This document shows, in pieces, positions 17,522 to 27,765 of a stretch of DNA of 64,000 nt. This DNA comes from Alphaproteobacteria bacterium CG11_big_fil_rev_8_21_14_0_20_39_49 (GTDB lineage: Bacteria; Pseudomonadota; Alphaproteobacteria; Rickettsiales; UBA6187). A program made the translations under genes and the position numbers. The notes beneath the pieces are model-generated. The model saw nothing but the letters and a program-made list of their open reading frames with translations, had not been told where the DNA came from and made no database searches. How positions within the stretch are numbered: position 1 is the stretch's first letter; every line of letters starts with the position of its first letter. The DNA lies in assembly GCA_002787635.1 (NCBI GenBank), contig PCXK01000028.1:188728-252727 (forward strand). Direction: 5' to 3'.

Positions 17522-18421
17522 ATGCGGATACTTATCACCGGAGGTACCGGCTTCATCGGTAAAGCCTGTACTAAATTTTTGACCGCAAAAGAGCATGAAG
17601 TTATTATCCTTACAAAAAATAAGGACAAAGCACCTTTATACGCCAAAGTAATAAGCGAAATTGACGAAATTAAAAAAAACGATAAAATCGACGTTATAAT
17701 AAATCTGGCAGGTGCTCCGATTGATAAAAGATGGACAGCCGAATATAAAAACGAGCTAATTTCAAGCAGGGTTGATATCACCGGTCAGGTAATATCACTT
17801 ATTGAAAGATTGAAAACAAAACCGAAATTACTAATTAGTGCATCGGCTATCGGTTACTACGGCTGTCAGGGCGGTGAGAAATTGGTGGAAAAATCAGCAC
17901 CTGTGACAAACTTCACTCATGAACTATGCAAGACTTGGGAAGATGAAGCCTTAAAAGCTGAAAATTACGGCGTAAGGGTGTGCATTGCAAGGCTAGGTGT
18001 GGTTTTTGGTATCGGCGGAGGCATGATTGAAAAATTGCTTCCTTCTTTTAAAAGCGGTCTTGGCAAAAAACTGGGGGACGGTAGCCAATATTTATCATGG
18101 GTGCATTTACATGATGTAGTAAGAGCATTTAACTTCTTTATTAAAAATGATAGCTGCTCGGGAACTTACAATATTACCGCACCAAATCCTATAACTAATG
18201 AACAATTCACCACTGCCATGAATGATTCCCTTAACCTTCCGACATTTTTATTTATACCGGCAGTTTTAATTAAACTGATTTATGGCGAAATGGGTGAAAC
18301 ATTACTTTTAAAAGGACAGTATGTTACACCTAAGAAGCTACTGGACGAAGATTTCAGGTTTAAGTTCAATACGATTGAGGAAGCCTTATCGCAAGTTCTG
18401 GAAAACCAAAAGCAACTTTAA
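17522..18421 (+). CDS. TIGR01777-family NAD-dependent epimerase (YfcH-like)
   Basis: 299 residues. It has the Rossmann start ITGGTGFIGKACTKFL, the family block INLAGAPIDKRWTAEYKNEL, LISASAIGYYG, and the C-terminal LKGQYVTPKKLLDEDFRFKF. This is an extended-SDR family of unknown substrate often next to cfa-like or photolyase genes. It lies 5 bases after the SDR and is the last gene of the plus-strand operon. Its stop overlaps the convergent gltX by 4 bases, leaving no room for a separate terminator. Confidence 0.88.
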   Translation: MRILITGGTGFIGKACTKFLTAKEHEVIILTKNKDKAPLYAKVISEIDEIKKNDKIDVIINLAGAPIDKRWTAEYKNELISSRVDITGQVISLIERLKTKPKLLISASAIGYYGCQGGEKLVEKSAPVTNFTHELCKTWEDEALKAENYGVRVCIARLGVVFGIGGGMIEKLLPSFKSGLGKKLGDGSQYLSWVHLHDVVRAFNFFIKNDSCSGTYNITAPNPITNEQFTTAMNDSLNLPTFLFIPAVLIKLIYGEMGETLLLKGQYVTPKKLLDEDFRFKFNTIEEALSQVLENQKQL

Positions 18422-19806
18422 ATAGCCGCCTCAACCCTTTTATTTACCTCACTTTTTCCAAATATCTCAATTACCTCGAACATATCGGGCGATACGTGAG
18501 AGCCTGTAATGGCAGCACGCAGCGGCATCATTATTTTGCCTAGCCCCAATTGCTTGTCTTCAGCGAACTTTCTTATAAAACTTTCAATACTCGCAGCCTC
18601 CCAGCTTTCAAGCTCCTCAAAACTAATCAACAAATCACGTAACACTTGCGAAGCATCGCCGGCTAGGGCTTTTTGTGCTTGCGGTGTAAACTCGGAAGGA
18701 ACACCAAAAACATAAAATAAGGACAACTCAGCTAGTTCATTTAGATTTTTAACTCTTTGTTTTAAAGAATTCATACCTTTAGTTAGCCACTTGTTAGATA
18801 AATCATCAATAGTCTTTCCGATTCTTTTTTCTAACAATGGAGTAATAAGGCTGACAAGACGCTCATCATCGGCTTTTGAAATATAATGCGAGTTCAAATT
18901 ATCCAGTTTTACAAAATCAAACCTTGAAGGTGACTTGCCCAATGATTCCAAATTGAACCACTTTATTGCCTGCTCGGTCGAAATTATCTCATCATCGCCA
19001 TGACTCCACCCAAGCCTTAGCAAATAATTACACACAGCCTCAGGCAGATATCCCATATCCCTGTAAGCCTCAACTCCTAATGCTCCGTGCCGTTTAGACA
19101 TTTTTGCTCCATCAGCTCCGTGAATGAGCGGTATATGTGCATAAACAGGGCTTTTCCACCCTAAAGCATCATATATCAATTGCTGTCTTGTTGCATTCGT
19201 TAAATGGTCATCTCCCCTGATAACATGGGTAACTTCCATATCATGATCATCTACAACCACTGCCAGCATGTATGTAGGTGTGCCGTCAGAACGTAAAATT
19301 ATCATGTCATCTTGTTCTGAATTTTGCACAACCACACGCCCCTGCACAACATCTTCTATTGCCGTTTCACCCTCCTGCGGAGCTTTCAGCCTTATTGTAG
19401 GCTCAATATTATTGGGAATATCCGCCCTATGACGGCAAGTCCCGTCATATTTAGGACTGCGTTTTTCCGCCATTGCCTGCTCACGCTTTGCATCGAGTTC
19501 TTCTTTGGTGCAATAGCACTTATACGCCTTTTTTTTCGATACCAGCTCAAGAGCAACTTCTTTGTGCCTTTCCACCCTTGAGAATTGATAAAATTCATCG
19601 TCCCAGTTAAGCCCAAGCCATTTCATGCCGTCTAAAATAGCGTTTACCGCTTCATCAGTGGAACGCTTACGATCCGTATCTTCTATTCTCAGAAGGAATT
19701 TTCCGCCTTTGTTTTTGGCATAAAGCCAATTAAACAAAGCGGTTCTGGCTCCGCCTATATGTAAAAAACCTGTGGGAGATGGAGCAAAGCGGGTTACAAC
19801 TGTCAT
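18418..19806 (-). CDS. gltX: Glutamyl-tRNA synthetase
   Basis: About 462 residues from the ATG at 19806 (an ATG at 19821 would add five residues ahead of the conserved TVVTRFAPSPTG). The HIGH signature is in FAPSPTGFLHIGGARTALF and the KMSKR signature in GADGAKMSKRHGALG. It charges tRNA-Glu, and possibly tRNA-Gln where an amidotransferase completes the reaction. The length and both class I motifs are intact. No clear Shine-Dalgarno precedes either start. Confidence 0.95.
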   Translation of the reverse strand: MTVVTRFAPSPTGFLHIGGARTALFNWLYAKNKGGKFLLRIEDTDRKRSTDEAVNAILDGMKWLGLNWDDEFYQFSRVERHKEVALELVSKKKAYKCYCTKEELDAKREQAMAEKRSPKYDGTCRHRADIPNNIEPTIRLKAPQEGETAIEDVVQGRVVVQNSEQDDMIILRSDGTPTYMLAVVVDDHDMEVTHVIRGDDHLTNATRQQLIYDALGWKSPVYAHIPLIHGADGAKMSKRHGALGVEAYRDMGYLPEAVCNYLLRLGWSHGDDEIISTEQAIKWFNLESLGKSPSRFDFVKLDNLNSHYISKADDERLVSLITPLLEKRIGKTIDDLSNKWLTKGMNSLKQRVKNLNELAELSLFYVFGVPSEFTPQAQKALAGDASQVLRDLLISFEELESWEAASIESFIRKFAEDKQLGLGKIMMPLRAAITGSHVSPDMFEVIEIFGKSEVNKRVEAAI

Positions 19807-19884
19807 TTTATGTAATATCAATTAATTAAATTCGTTGTAGATTATTACATCAAAGACTTTAAAAAGTAAACTGTTAGGATTTGA

Positions 19885-20175
19885 GGAAGTATTCAATAAA
19901 CATAGTTTTTGAAAGTTTTCCTAAACTTTTCAAATTGGATACCATGATAAGAAATTTCGGAATTGTACGTTTAATGGTTGAGTAGTTAGAATTAGTTGTT
20001 TTTGTCATGGGAGAATTTATTTCAGCATCTCATTTTACTTTGAAAAGACCCAGAAACAAGTTCAGGGTGACAAATCAACCATTAAACGTACAATTCAGAA
20101 AATTTTACTAAATTTTTTTCATAGGATGACAGTATAAGTAAATTAAAATTTACTATACTTAGTGAACACAGCCGT
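19885..20175. repeat. Mosaic of nested palindromic repeats filling the gltX to DUF6898 gap
   Basis: The 393-base gap has no gene. The left border (AGTATTCAATAAACATAGTT at about 19889) and the right border (CTTAGTGAACACAGCC at about 20159) are the two ends of a family A element. Inside lie a GAAAGTTTTCCTAAACTTTT palindrome also found near 27800, a perfect 22-bp inverted-repeat element (listed separately), and AGTAAATTAAAATTTACTAT near 20138, which looks like two family D ends placed back to back. I read it as repeated insertion into older repeats. Confidence 0.6.
19960..20096. repeat. Inner element with perfect 22-bp inverted repeats
   Basis: GAATTGTACGTTTAATGGTT plus GA at 19960-19981 is exactly complementary to 20075-20096. 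The 93-base interior holds diverged remnants of the family A core (GTCATGGGAGAATTTATTTC and AACAAGTTCAGGGTGACA). It lies inside the larger mosaic. No other copy of these ends is visible in the window. Confidence 0.7.
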
Positions 20176-20199
20176 ATTAACATAAACTAAATTACAAAT

Positions 20200-20391
20200 T
20201 CAACCTTTCTTCCTAAGTACATATTGAAGCTTTTGAATTGCAAGATCTTGCATTTGTTTTTGTGTTACACCTTTAACTGGAGCCACAATACATGTCTCCG
20301 TGCCGGTCTTTGGGTCAATGGCACTTACCTTCACAGAGTCCCCCACCCTAACAAACTCAATTATATACTGATTATCGGCATCAGATTGCAT
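20200..20391 (-). CDS. DUF6898 family small protein
   Basis: 63 residues. The sequence IIEFVRVGDSVKVSAIDPKT followed by GTETCIVAPVKG and the C-terminal LAIQKLQYVLRKKG resembles the short DUF6898 proteins that are conserved across Alphaproteobacteria. The function is not known. It is probably cytoplasmic. It reads in the same direction as gltX and follows lpxC by about 40 bases, so it may be cotranscribed with lpxC. Confidence 0.7.
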   Translation of the reverse strand: MQSDADNQYIIEFVRVGDSVKVSAIDPKTGTETCIVAPVKGVTQKQMQDLAIQKLQYVLRKKG

Positions 20392-20433
20392 TTTAATATA
20401 TAATCAAAATTATACGAACAATCCAAACTTACA

Positions 20434-21351
20434 CTAATTCAACTTATGTTGCAACATTGAAGCACTTTCGCCTTCAGGAAGTTGGACGACACGCCACGCA
20501 TCTTCATCAGCGAAAAATTCATGCAGCAATTTATTATTAAGCCCGTGTCCCGATTTAAATCCTGAAAGATGCCCTTTCAAATAAGCACCGGCTAGATATA
20601 TATCACCGATGCAATCCAGCACTTTATGGCGGACAAACTCATTTGAGTAACGTAAACCGTCCTTATTGATAACGCCTCCTTCGTTGACAACGATAGCGTT
20701 ATCTAAAGAACCACCTCTTGCAAGACCGTTTTTTCTCATAAGATCAACTTCCTGTTCAAAACAGAAAGTACGTGCGCGACATAATTCACCTTTAAAAGTA
20801 ACATCACGCGAATCAAAAACAGCTTTTTGATTTGATATCACTTTATCACCGAAATCTATTTCCAGACCGACCGAAAAGCCTTCCGCAGGAGCGATAGATA
20901 TATATCCGCTATCTGCTTTGTCGCTTTCAGTCACTCTTATTTCTTTTAGAACTTCAATTACCTTACGTGTTTTGCTTTGCTCTTTAACACCCGCACAGTC
21001 AACAAGGAAAACAAAAGGTTCCGAACTGCCGTCCATGATAGGCACTTCCGGAGCATCTATCTCAATCACGCAGTTATCAATACCGCAGCCCCACAAAGCC
21101 GCCATTAAATGCTCTACGGTAGCTACCCTTACGCCGTCTTTGTTGCATAATGTAGTGCCAAGCATGGTATTTGAAACGTTTTTATAAGATGCTTCAACAA
21201 CATTATCTTTGCCTTTAACGTCCGTACGTATGAACAAGATACCCGTATCTTCAGAGGCAGGGTTTAATACTAAGCTAGTTTTCACTCCTGAATGCAAACC
21301 CACACCGACGCAGCTTACTTTATTTGCTAATGTTTTCTGATAACTGAACAT
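20434..21351 (-). CDS. lpxC: UDP-3-O-acyl-N-acetylglucosamine deacetylase
   Basis: 305 residues from the ATG at 21351, the family's usual length; the frame stays open to 21393, but an AAGGA site and the conserved SYQKTLANKVSCVGVGLHSG start favour 21351. The zinc ligands are visible in VEHLMAALWG and in HKVLDCIGD (His and Asp), and the catalytic His in FKSGHGLNNK. It catalyses the committed step of lipid A synthesis in the cytoplasm. It proves that the organism makes lipopolysaccharide, unlike many obligately intracellular relatives. Confidence 0.95.
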   Translation of the reverse strand: MFSYQKTLANKVSCVGVGLHSGVKTSLVLNPASEDTGILFIRTDVKGKDNVVEASYKNVSNTMLGTTLCNKDGVRVATVEHLMAALWGCGIDNCVIEIDAPEVPIMDGSSEPFVFLVDCAGVKEQSKTRKVIEVLKEIRVTESDKADSGYISIAPAEGFSVGLEIDFGDKVISNQKAVFDSRDVTFKGELCRARTFCFEQEVDLMRKNGLARGGSLDNAIVVNEGGVINKDGLRYSNEFVRHKVLDCIGDIYLAGAYLKGHLSGFKSGHGLNNKLLHEFFADEDAWRVVQLPEGESASMLQHKLN

Positions 21352-21483
21352 AATTGTTATTTCCTTTATTTTAATGTGTTTTGCTTCCTGCAAATGACAC
21401 GTAGCTTCAATTACAACATAGCAATATGCCTTTGTATCTACAAATCACTCTTTATTACTAATTGTTACAGGATTAAATGTTGC

Positions 21484-22110
21484 TCAACTTGCAACGGGAC
21501 TAACGGCATTAAAAATTTCCATTACGAACTTTTTGCCGAAGAAAATTATTAGCGTAGTTATAGTGATTCCTATCGTTCCGGTCACCATACCCAATATTAT
21601 GAAGATGCCGTCCTTACTCAACAACCCCAACGACATAAAAAGGATTCCGACAGCAGGTATAAGATTTGTAAAAGGCAGAGGTATCAATATAGAAATGGCA
21701 AAAAAGAGTGCAAAAAATCCTATCACTTTTTCACCCTCAGGCGATGAAGCAAACGAAAATCTCGGTCGCAAGACCCTCTCGGCTTTTCTTAGGTAAGGAG
21801 CTGCCTTTTCAACGATTAGTGCCACAGTTTCACGCTTTATTGTTTTTGCACCTATTTTTTTAGGCATCCAAGGTGAATCCATTCCCCTTATCATTTGTAT
21901 TGAAAAAACTATCAACGGAATTGCCGGAACGGCAGTAAGACCGGGCGGCAATGCAGGGACGCACAAAGGAAGTGCAAAAAACACCATTAAAATCCCGAAT
22001 CCTCTCTCATGCAAAGCAGTCTTTATTTCATGTAATGATATTCTATCGTTGCGGTTATCCCTAACCACACCTTCTAAAACATCAGATGCCAGCCTGTCTT
22101 TTTTACTCAT
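21484..22110 (-). CDS. exoD: ExoD family membrane protein
   Basis: 208 residues with the ExoD signature: ERGFGILMVFFALPLCVPAL near the N-terminus, a PGLTAVPAIPLIVFSIQM segment, and two or three hydrophobic stretches in the C-terminal half. Rhizobial ExoD affects exopolysaccharide production and alkaline tolerance, but the molecular activity is unknown. It is an inner-membrane protein. It stands alone between lpxC and ftsB, with AT-rich spacers on both sides; the 292-base spacer towards ftsB holds nothing I can recognise. Confidence 0.85.
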   Translation of the reverse strand: MSKKDRLASDVLEGVVRDNRNDRISLHEIKTALHERGFGILMVFFALPLCVPALPPGLTAVPAIPLIVFSIQMIRGMDSPWMPKKIGAKTIKRETVALIVEKAAPYLRKAERVLRPRFSFASSPEGEKVIGFFALFFAISILIPLPFTNLIPAVGILFMSLGLLSKDGIFIILGMVTGTIGITITTLIIFFGKKFVMEIFNAVSPVAS

Positions 22111-22402
22111 TTATATGTATTGTTATTACCTTGTCAAAAAAGATTGTAACATGTTTGCGTAAGCACAGCTACAAAAAATAAAAATAATATAAAATTTTAA
22201 AATAAAATATAGTTATTATATCTTTAGCATAATCAAGCAATCCTATTAATGTTACCAATGAAAATATAAAGTAAAAATAATAAATTTACTTAATTCCTTC
22301 TTATGAAGTATTTTGCCGTTTTTTAGAAAAAATCAAGGGAAAAACATGCGGCATAAAGACTATTAAAACGAACGCAAGACAAGTTAAAGATTAAAAAAAC
22401 AA

Positions 22403-22714
22403 CTACTTATCAACATACATGGTTTCATCTTCTGCCACATATCCGAGCAACCGCCTCGCCTGTTCGTCCAACAGGTCAGGGTCAACCGACTCATCTCTTA
22501 GCAGGGCAACTCTGTTTTCAAGCCTCAATTTTTCAGCACTTACATAATCAAGCTCGGTCTTAGCTTCGGCAACCTTCTTTTGAATGTCTATCATAGACAA
22601 AAGACCGTTCTCACCGCTTATTACGTGATAAAAGAAATACCCGAATACCAGCATCAGTAAGAGAGTCCCTATAGACCCTACCAAGCTTACACCTGAAGAC
22701 GAAGAAGAATGCAT
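22403..22714 (-). CDS. ftsB: Septum formation initiator (FtsB/DivIC-like)
   Basis: 103 residues from the ATG at 22714, which has GGAAAG six bases upstream; the longer frame to 22780 lacks support. One transmembrane helix (GTLLLMLVFGYFFYHVI) is followed by a coiled coil and the DPDLLDEQARRLLGYV segment typical of alphaproteobacterial FtsB. It is part of the FtsQLB divisome subcomplex in the inner membrane. It follows eno in the same direction, the usual order, with a family A repeat inserted between them. Confidence 0.87.
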   Translation of the reverse strand: MHSSSSSGVSLVGSIGTLLLMLVFGYFFYHVISGENGLLSMIDIQKKVAEAKTELDYVSAEKLRLENRVALLRDESVDPDLLDEQARRLLGYVAEDETMYVDK

Positions 22715-22786
22715 ACTTTGCTTTCCGTTTATTTGTGATTGATAGCTATTAATATTATGGCAGATTGATGTAAAAATCAAGGAACT

Positions 22787-24262
<1,476 letters not shown>

Positions 24263-24451
24263 TTACACTTTACAACATTAATAATAAGGCACTTTCTTTT
24301 ACACTAGTAAATAAGGCAATTTGCAAAAAACTACATTAGCCGATGATTAACAAAGCGTGAATGAGTCAGAACCGTACTATAATTAAATTATCAGGGCTAT
24401 TTTTTAATATATAAGTTTATTGTTAGCAAGGCATTTATGCCAAAAGTACAT

Positions 24452-24599
24452 GGAGTATTTAATAAACATAGTTTTTGTCATACTGAATTTATTTCAGTAT
24501 CTTCTTTCTGACGATAGAGATGCTGAAATAAATTCAGCATGACAAAAAATTAAAGATTTCAGTGCAATTTTTACAAAAACTATATTTATTGAATACTCC
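24452..24599. repeat. MITE-like element, family A copy 3
   Basis: The ends 24452-24478 (GGAGTATTTAATAAACATAG + TTTTTGT) and the reverse complement of 24573-24599 match at 25 of 27 positions. The interior has the variant core ATACTGAATTTATTTCAGTAT and an ATGCTGAAATAAATTCAGCAT copy. No exact target duplication is visible beside it. It occupies most of the 372-base gap between eno and the lipoprotein gene; the rest of that gap holds no gene. Confidence 0.82.
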
Positions 24600-24616
24600 C
24601 GACTACACAACAACCC

Positions 24617-25207
24617 CTACTGATCTTCCAGATGCCTGTGAGGACCGGCGTGCTTATGCGAGTGGATATACAACTTACCGTCCCTGTCCATATGCTCATG
24701 CATTTCATTTGGTCCTAAATTTTTCATTAACCTGTAATGACTAGGCTTAGGATCGGGAACTTTTATAGGTTCGGGCTGAGGCTGAGGTCTAGGTGCGGGA
24801 GGTTGTGGCATAGGAACAATAATCGGCTTAGGAGCCGGAGTTTGAGGCAATGGCTGCTTCTGCCCCTTACCGCCGCAATCCATAAGGTCATAAATATGCC
24901 CCAGATATTCTATACGGGCATTAGCTTTTTTTATAGCTTCTTCGCCATCTACAAAACCACTCACCCAGCAAAGAGGCATTAAGGACTCACCCAAGCCTAT
25001 AGCCTGTTCTTGTGCGGCTGCATTTCTGTAATGTTCAGCCTCATTAATCTCAAGTATGATATCTTTACAGGCAAGTTTTTTGTCACTTCTTTGAATAGCG
25101 GTAACCCTTAACGGCACACCGCACGTACATGATGATAATAAAAAAAACAGACAGCCTATTACTGTTATTTTTTTGATTTTCAAACCAAGGCTCCTGACAA
25201 AATTCAT
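24617..25207 (-). CDS. Putative lipoprotein with proline-rich spacer and histidine-rich tail
   Basis: About 196 residues from the ATG at 25207, which puts the lipobox LSSC at a normal distance; the frame stays open to 25288. After the lipidated cysteine comes a helical domain with several cysteines. A long Pro/Gln spacer follows (PAPKPIIVPMPQPPAPRPQP). The C-terminal tail has the sequence HEHMDRDGKLYIHSHKH then AGPHRH. The nine or so histidines could bind zinc, nickel or copper. I recognise no family. It is probably anchored in the outer or inner membrane; residue +2 of the mature lipoprotein is Thr, which would normally allow Lol-dependent outer-membrane sorting. Confidence 0.7.
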   Translation of the reverse strand: MNFVRSLGLKIKKITVIGCLFFLLSSCTCGVPLRVTAIQRSDKKLACKDIILEINEAEHYRNAAAQEQAIGLGESLMPLCWVSGFVDGEEAIKKANARIEYLGHIYDLMDCGGKGQKQPLPQTPAPKPIIVPMPQPPAPRPQPQPEPIKVPDPKPSHYRLMKNLGPNEMHEHMDRDGKLYIHSHKHAGPHRHLEDQ

Positions 25208-25335
25208 ACAAAGAGCCGGTATTATACACCGAAACAGCTTAAAATGAAATATTAAATTATGGTTAATCCCATATAATCGGATATACAAGCCATGATTTTA
25301 TAGATTTTTTCAAAAACATTGCTATATTTTAACAC

Positions 25336-25980
25336 ATGATTAAAAAAATATCCGTTTATACCAAAATCCTTGTTCTGACTCTTTTGCTGGTTTCAGGAAG
25401 GGTAAATGCTGAAGAAAACCATTCAAAAACCGTTAGCCCGCAAGACTTAGCCACATACAAAAACGATATTGAGCGGATTGAAAAATACCTAAATTCCATT
25501 AAAACCTTAGTAGCACCGTTTACCCAGACTTCATCAGATGACGGCAACGCCGACGGCACTTTTTATCTTTCAAGACCGGGTAAATTAAGGTGGGAATATA
25601 ACCCTCCCACTCCAATACTTATTATAGCTAAAGGTTCGTTACTTACTTACTATGACTCGGAGTTAAATCAGGTAAGCCATATAAGCCTTGATGACGGTCT
25701 TTCAGGCTTTTTAACGAGAGAGAATATAAGTTTCGGCAGTAAAGATATCTCAATATTAAAATTTACAAAAGAAAACGGCAAGATAGAGATTACCATCAGT
25801 CAGAAACAAAAAGAGGAAGAAGGCAGCTTAACCCTTAGATTTTCAGATGAAACCGCCGAGCTTTCGGGCATGACCGTAACCGATGCAATAGGAAAAACTA
25901 CTACGATTGATTTTATAACGCTTGTTTATGACAAGCCTATTTCTACAAAATTATTTTCTCTGCCAAAAGTAAAAAAATAA
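25336..25980 (+). CDS. lolA: Outer-membrane lipoprotein carrier protein LolA
   Basis: 214 residues with a signal peptide (cleavage near GRVNAEEN). The LolA fold is signalled by RIEKYLNSIKTLVAPFTQTSS, the GTFYLSRPGKLRWEYNPPTP block and the DETAELSGMTVTDAIGKTT segment with its final FSLPKVKK. It ferries lipoproteins across the periplasm from LolCDE to the outer membrane. It fits with lnt in the same window and lies 13 bases before yajQ, with which it is probably cotranscribed. Confidence 0.92.
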   Translation: MIKKISVYTKILVLTLLLVSGRVNAEENHSKTVSPQDLATYKNDIERIEKYLNSIKTLVAPFTQTSSDDGNADGTFYLSRPGKLRWEYNPPTPILIIAKGSLLTYYDSELNQVSHISLDDGLSGFLTRENISFGSKDISILKFTKENGKIEITISQKQKEEEGSLTLRFSDETAELSGMTVTDAIGKTTTIDFITLVYDKPISTKLFSLPKVKK

Positions 25981-25993
25981 CAGGAGTATAGCT

Positions 25994-26479
25994 ATGCCAA
26001 GCTTTGATATTGTTTCTAAAGTAGATATTCAGGAAGTTGACAATGCAGTCAATTCCGTTTTAAGGGAAGTAGCACAAAGATTCGACTTTAAAGGCAGTAA
26101 TTGCACGTTAGAACTTGATGAAAACGAGATTACCGTCAAAGCTGACGATGACTATAAGCTAGATCAGATACAGCTTATGCTCAAAGGACATTTTACCAAA
26201 CGTAAAATTGACGCAAAATCCCTTGATTTCGGCAAACCGGAAATGGCATCGGGGAACTCTGTCCGCCAAAAAATAACCGTAAAACAAGGTATTGATTCTG
26301 ACACCGCAAAATTGATAGTAAAAGAAATAAAGAACAGTAAAATTAAGGTTCAGGCATCAATACGCGGAGAGGAAGTAAGGGTAGACGGTAAAAAACGTGA
26401 CGACCTGCAAAATGTTATTTCAATGATAAAAGAAAGCAAACTTGACCTGCCTTTACAATTTATCAACTTTAGGGATTAA
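25994..26479 (+). CDS. yajQ: YajQ family nucleotide-binding protein
   Basis: 161 residues, exactly the family length. The conserved start PSFDIVSKVDIQEVDNAVN, the RFDFKGS motif and the C-terminal LPLQFINFRD are intact. YajQ proteins bind nucleotides; a Xanthomonas member binds cyclic di-GMP and acts with a transcription factor. The ATG follows AGGAGTATAGCT. It is cytoplasmic. A family A repeat begins about 10 bases after its stop. Confidence 0.94.
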   Translation: MPSFDIVSKVDIQEVDNAVNSVLREVAQRFDFKGSNCTLELDENEITVKADDDYKLDQIQLMLKGHFTKRKIDAKSLDFGKPEMASGNSVRQKITVKQGIDSDTAKLIVKEIKNSKIKVQASIRGEEVRVDGKKRDDLQNVISMIKESKLDLPLQFINFRD

Positions 26480-26488
26480 CAGCCAAAA

Positions 26489-26651
26489 AAAAGCTGCGTA
26501 TACTAACTAAACATAGTTTTTGTATTTAATATCAAAATTTTTAATATTTGTGTCATGCTGAACTTGTTTCAGCATCTGCTATGAGAAAAAAAAGATACTG
26601 AAATAAATTCAGTATGACAAAAACTATGTTTAGTTAACAACTCCAAAAGCT
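26489..26651. repeat. MITE-like element, family A copy 4, with target duplication
   Basis: AAAAGCT flanks the element at 26489-26495 and 26645-26651. The inner parts of the ends (ACTAACTAAACATAGTTTTT and its complement near 26616) are near-perfect inverted repeats; the outermost 6-8 bases differ. The core carries ATGCTGAACTTGTTTCAGCAT and a diverged ATACTGAAATAAATTCAGTAT. The left flank is only 10 bases after the yajQ stop codon, another insertion directly behind a gene. Confidence 0.82.
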
Positions 26652-26732
26652 ATTAGCTTTAAGCTCGGAAAAACACGTATCTTAACACTTTTTTAACCGT
26701 TTAATATTACAATTAAGCATGACTTTATTCAA

Positions 26733-27722
26733 ATGCTTAAGAGGGTAATATTGGCCTTTACCAAACAACAACGAGAAGACTTTTTAAATTTTTTACGTTT
26801 AATTGATAAAGCCGTAGGCTCAAAGCTTCCTGCCAAAGAAGCCGGTGATTTCTTATACTTAATCGTAGATTACTCCGTTCCCGATGAGGAGTTCGAATTA
26901 AGAATAGCCAAGATATTTTTTAAGATTCCCGAAATGCTTAATGAACTGCGAAGTTCAATAAAAAATCTATCCGCCGTAAGGCAGGCAATGCTTGATGAAG
27001 AAAGTGCCAACGCAGAAGAATCCAGAGAAATTGCACTGGAGTTCTTTATAGAAAGAGTCGATGAGTATTGTGAATTGGCTTTTTATGAAGAATTAGAAGC
27101 AGAACACGAACTCAACGCTATAGAGAAAAAACGCCGTAATGACCGCAAGGCTGAAAAACGTAAATTTGAAAAAGAATTACAAAGACTAAAAGCCGAACAG
27201 CAGATAATTTTCGAGATTGAAAAAGAAGAGCGTCAAAAACGCAAAGAACAAAAGCAAAATGTCGAAAAGCAGATTCAGGAAGAACGCCAAAAAGAATATG
27301 ATGACGGCGTAAAAGAGCGTAAGGAACGCCAAGAGAAAATAGAAAAAGAAATAGCCTCTTTGCAAACAAAACTACAGGCACAATATGAAATTGAATCTGA
27401 AGAACGCAGAAAAGTCAGAGAAGAAAAAATGGCAGAACAGTTAGAAAGAAGTAAGGCACAACAGGAGATACAGGAACAACAGGCTCAAAAAAGACAAGAA
27501 GAAAAAGAACAGGAGCAAATGTTCATGCGGTCAAGGCAAGCAGAACTTCAGGCAGAACAGGAAAGGCAAATTGCAATCAGACTAGACAAAAAGCATAAAG
27601 AAGAGCAAGAGCGTATAAAAGTAGTAAGATCAATACAGGAATCGCAACAAAAAGAACGCAATAACCTTAAAAAGCAACTACTTACTACAAACCCTAAGTT
27701 AAACTTAAAAAAAGACGGATAA
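26733..27722 (+). CDS. Hypothetical coiled-coil protein, very rich in Glu, Gln, Lys and Arg
   Basis: About 329 residues. The first 125 form a compact helical domain (TKQQREDFLNFLRLIDKAVG, then VDYSVPDEEFELRIAKIFF). The remainder is an almost unbroken charged helix with heptad-like repeats such as EKEERQKRKEQKQNVEKQI, which predicts a long coiled coil or single alpha-helix of about 180 residues. No signal peptide. The annotated ATG at 26733 has no clear ribosome-binding site; a TTG at 26751 follows AGAGGGTAATA and may be the true start. I recognise no family; a structural or scaffolding role is the only inference. Confidence 0.65.
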   Translation: MLKRVILAFTKQQREDFLNFLRLIDKAVGSKLPAKEAGDFLYLIVDYSVPDEEFELRIAKIFFKIPEMLNELRSSIKNLSAVRQAMLDEESANAEESREIALEFFIERVDEYCELAFYEELEAEHELNAIEKKRRNDRKAEKRKFEKELQRLKAEQQIIFEIEKEERQKRKEQKQNVEKQIQEERQKEYDDGVKERKERQEKIEKEIASLQTKLQAQYEIESEERRKVREEKMAEQLERSKAQQEIQEQQAQKRQEEKEQEQMFMRSRQAELQAEQERQIAIRLDKKHKEEQERIKVVRSIQESQQKERNNLKKQLLTTNPKLNLKKDG

Positions 27723-27765
27723 TATCCTAAAAGATACATATTCATAATACGACAAAACTTGTCAT

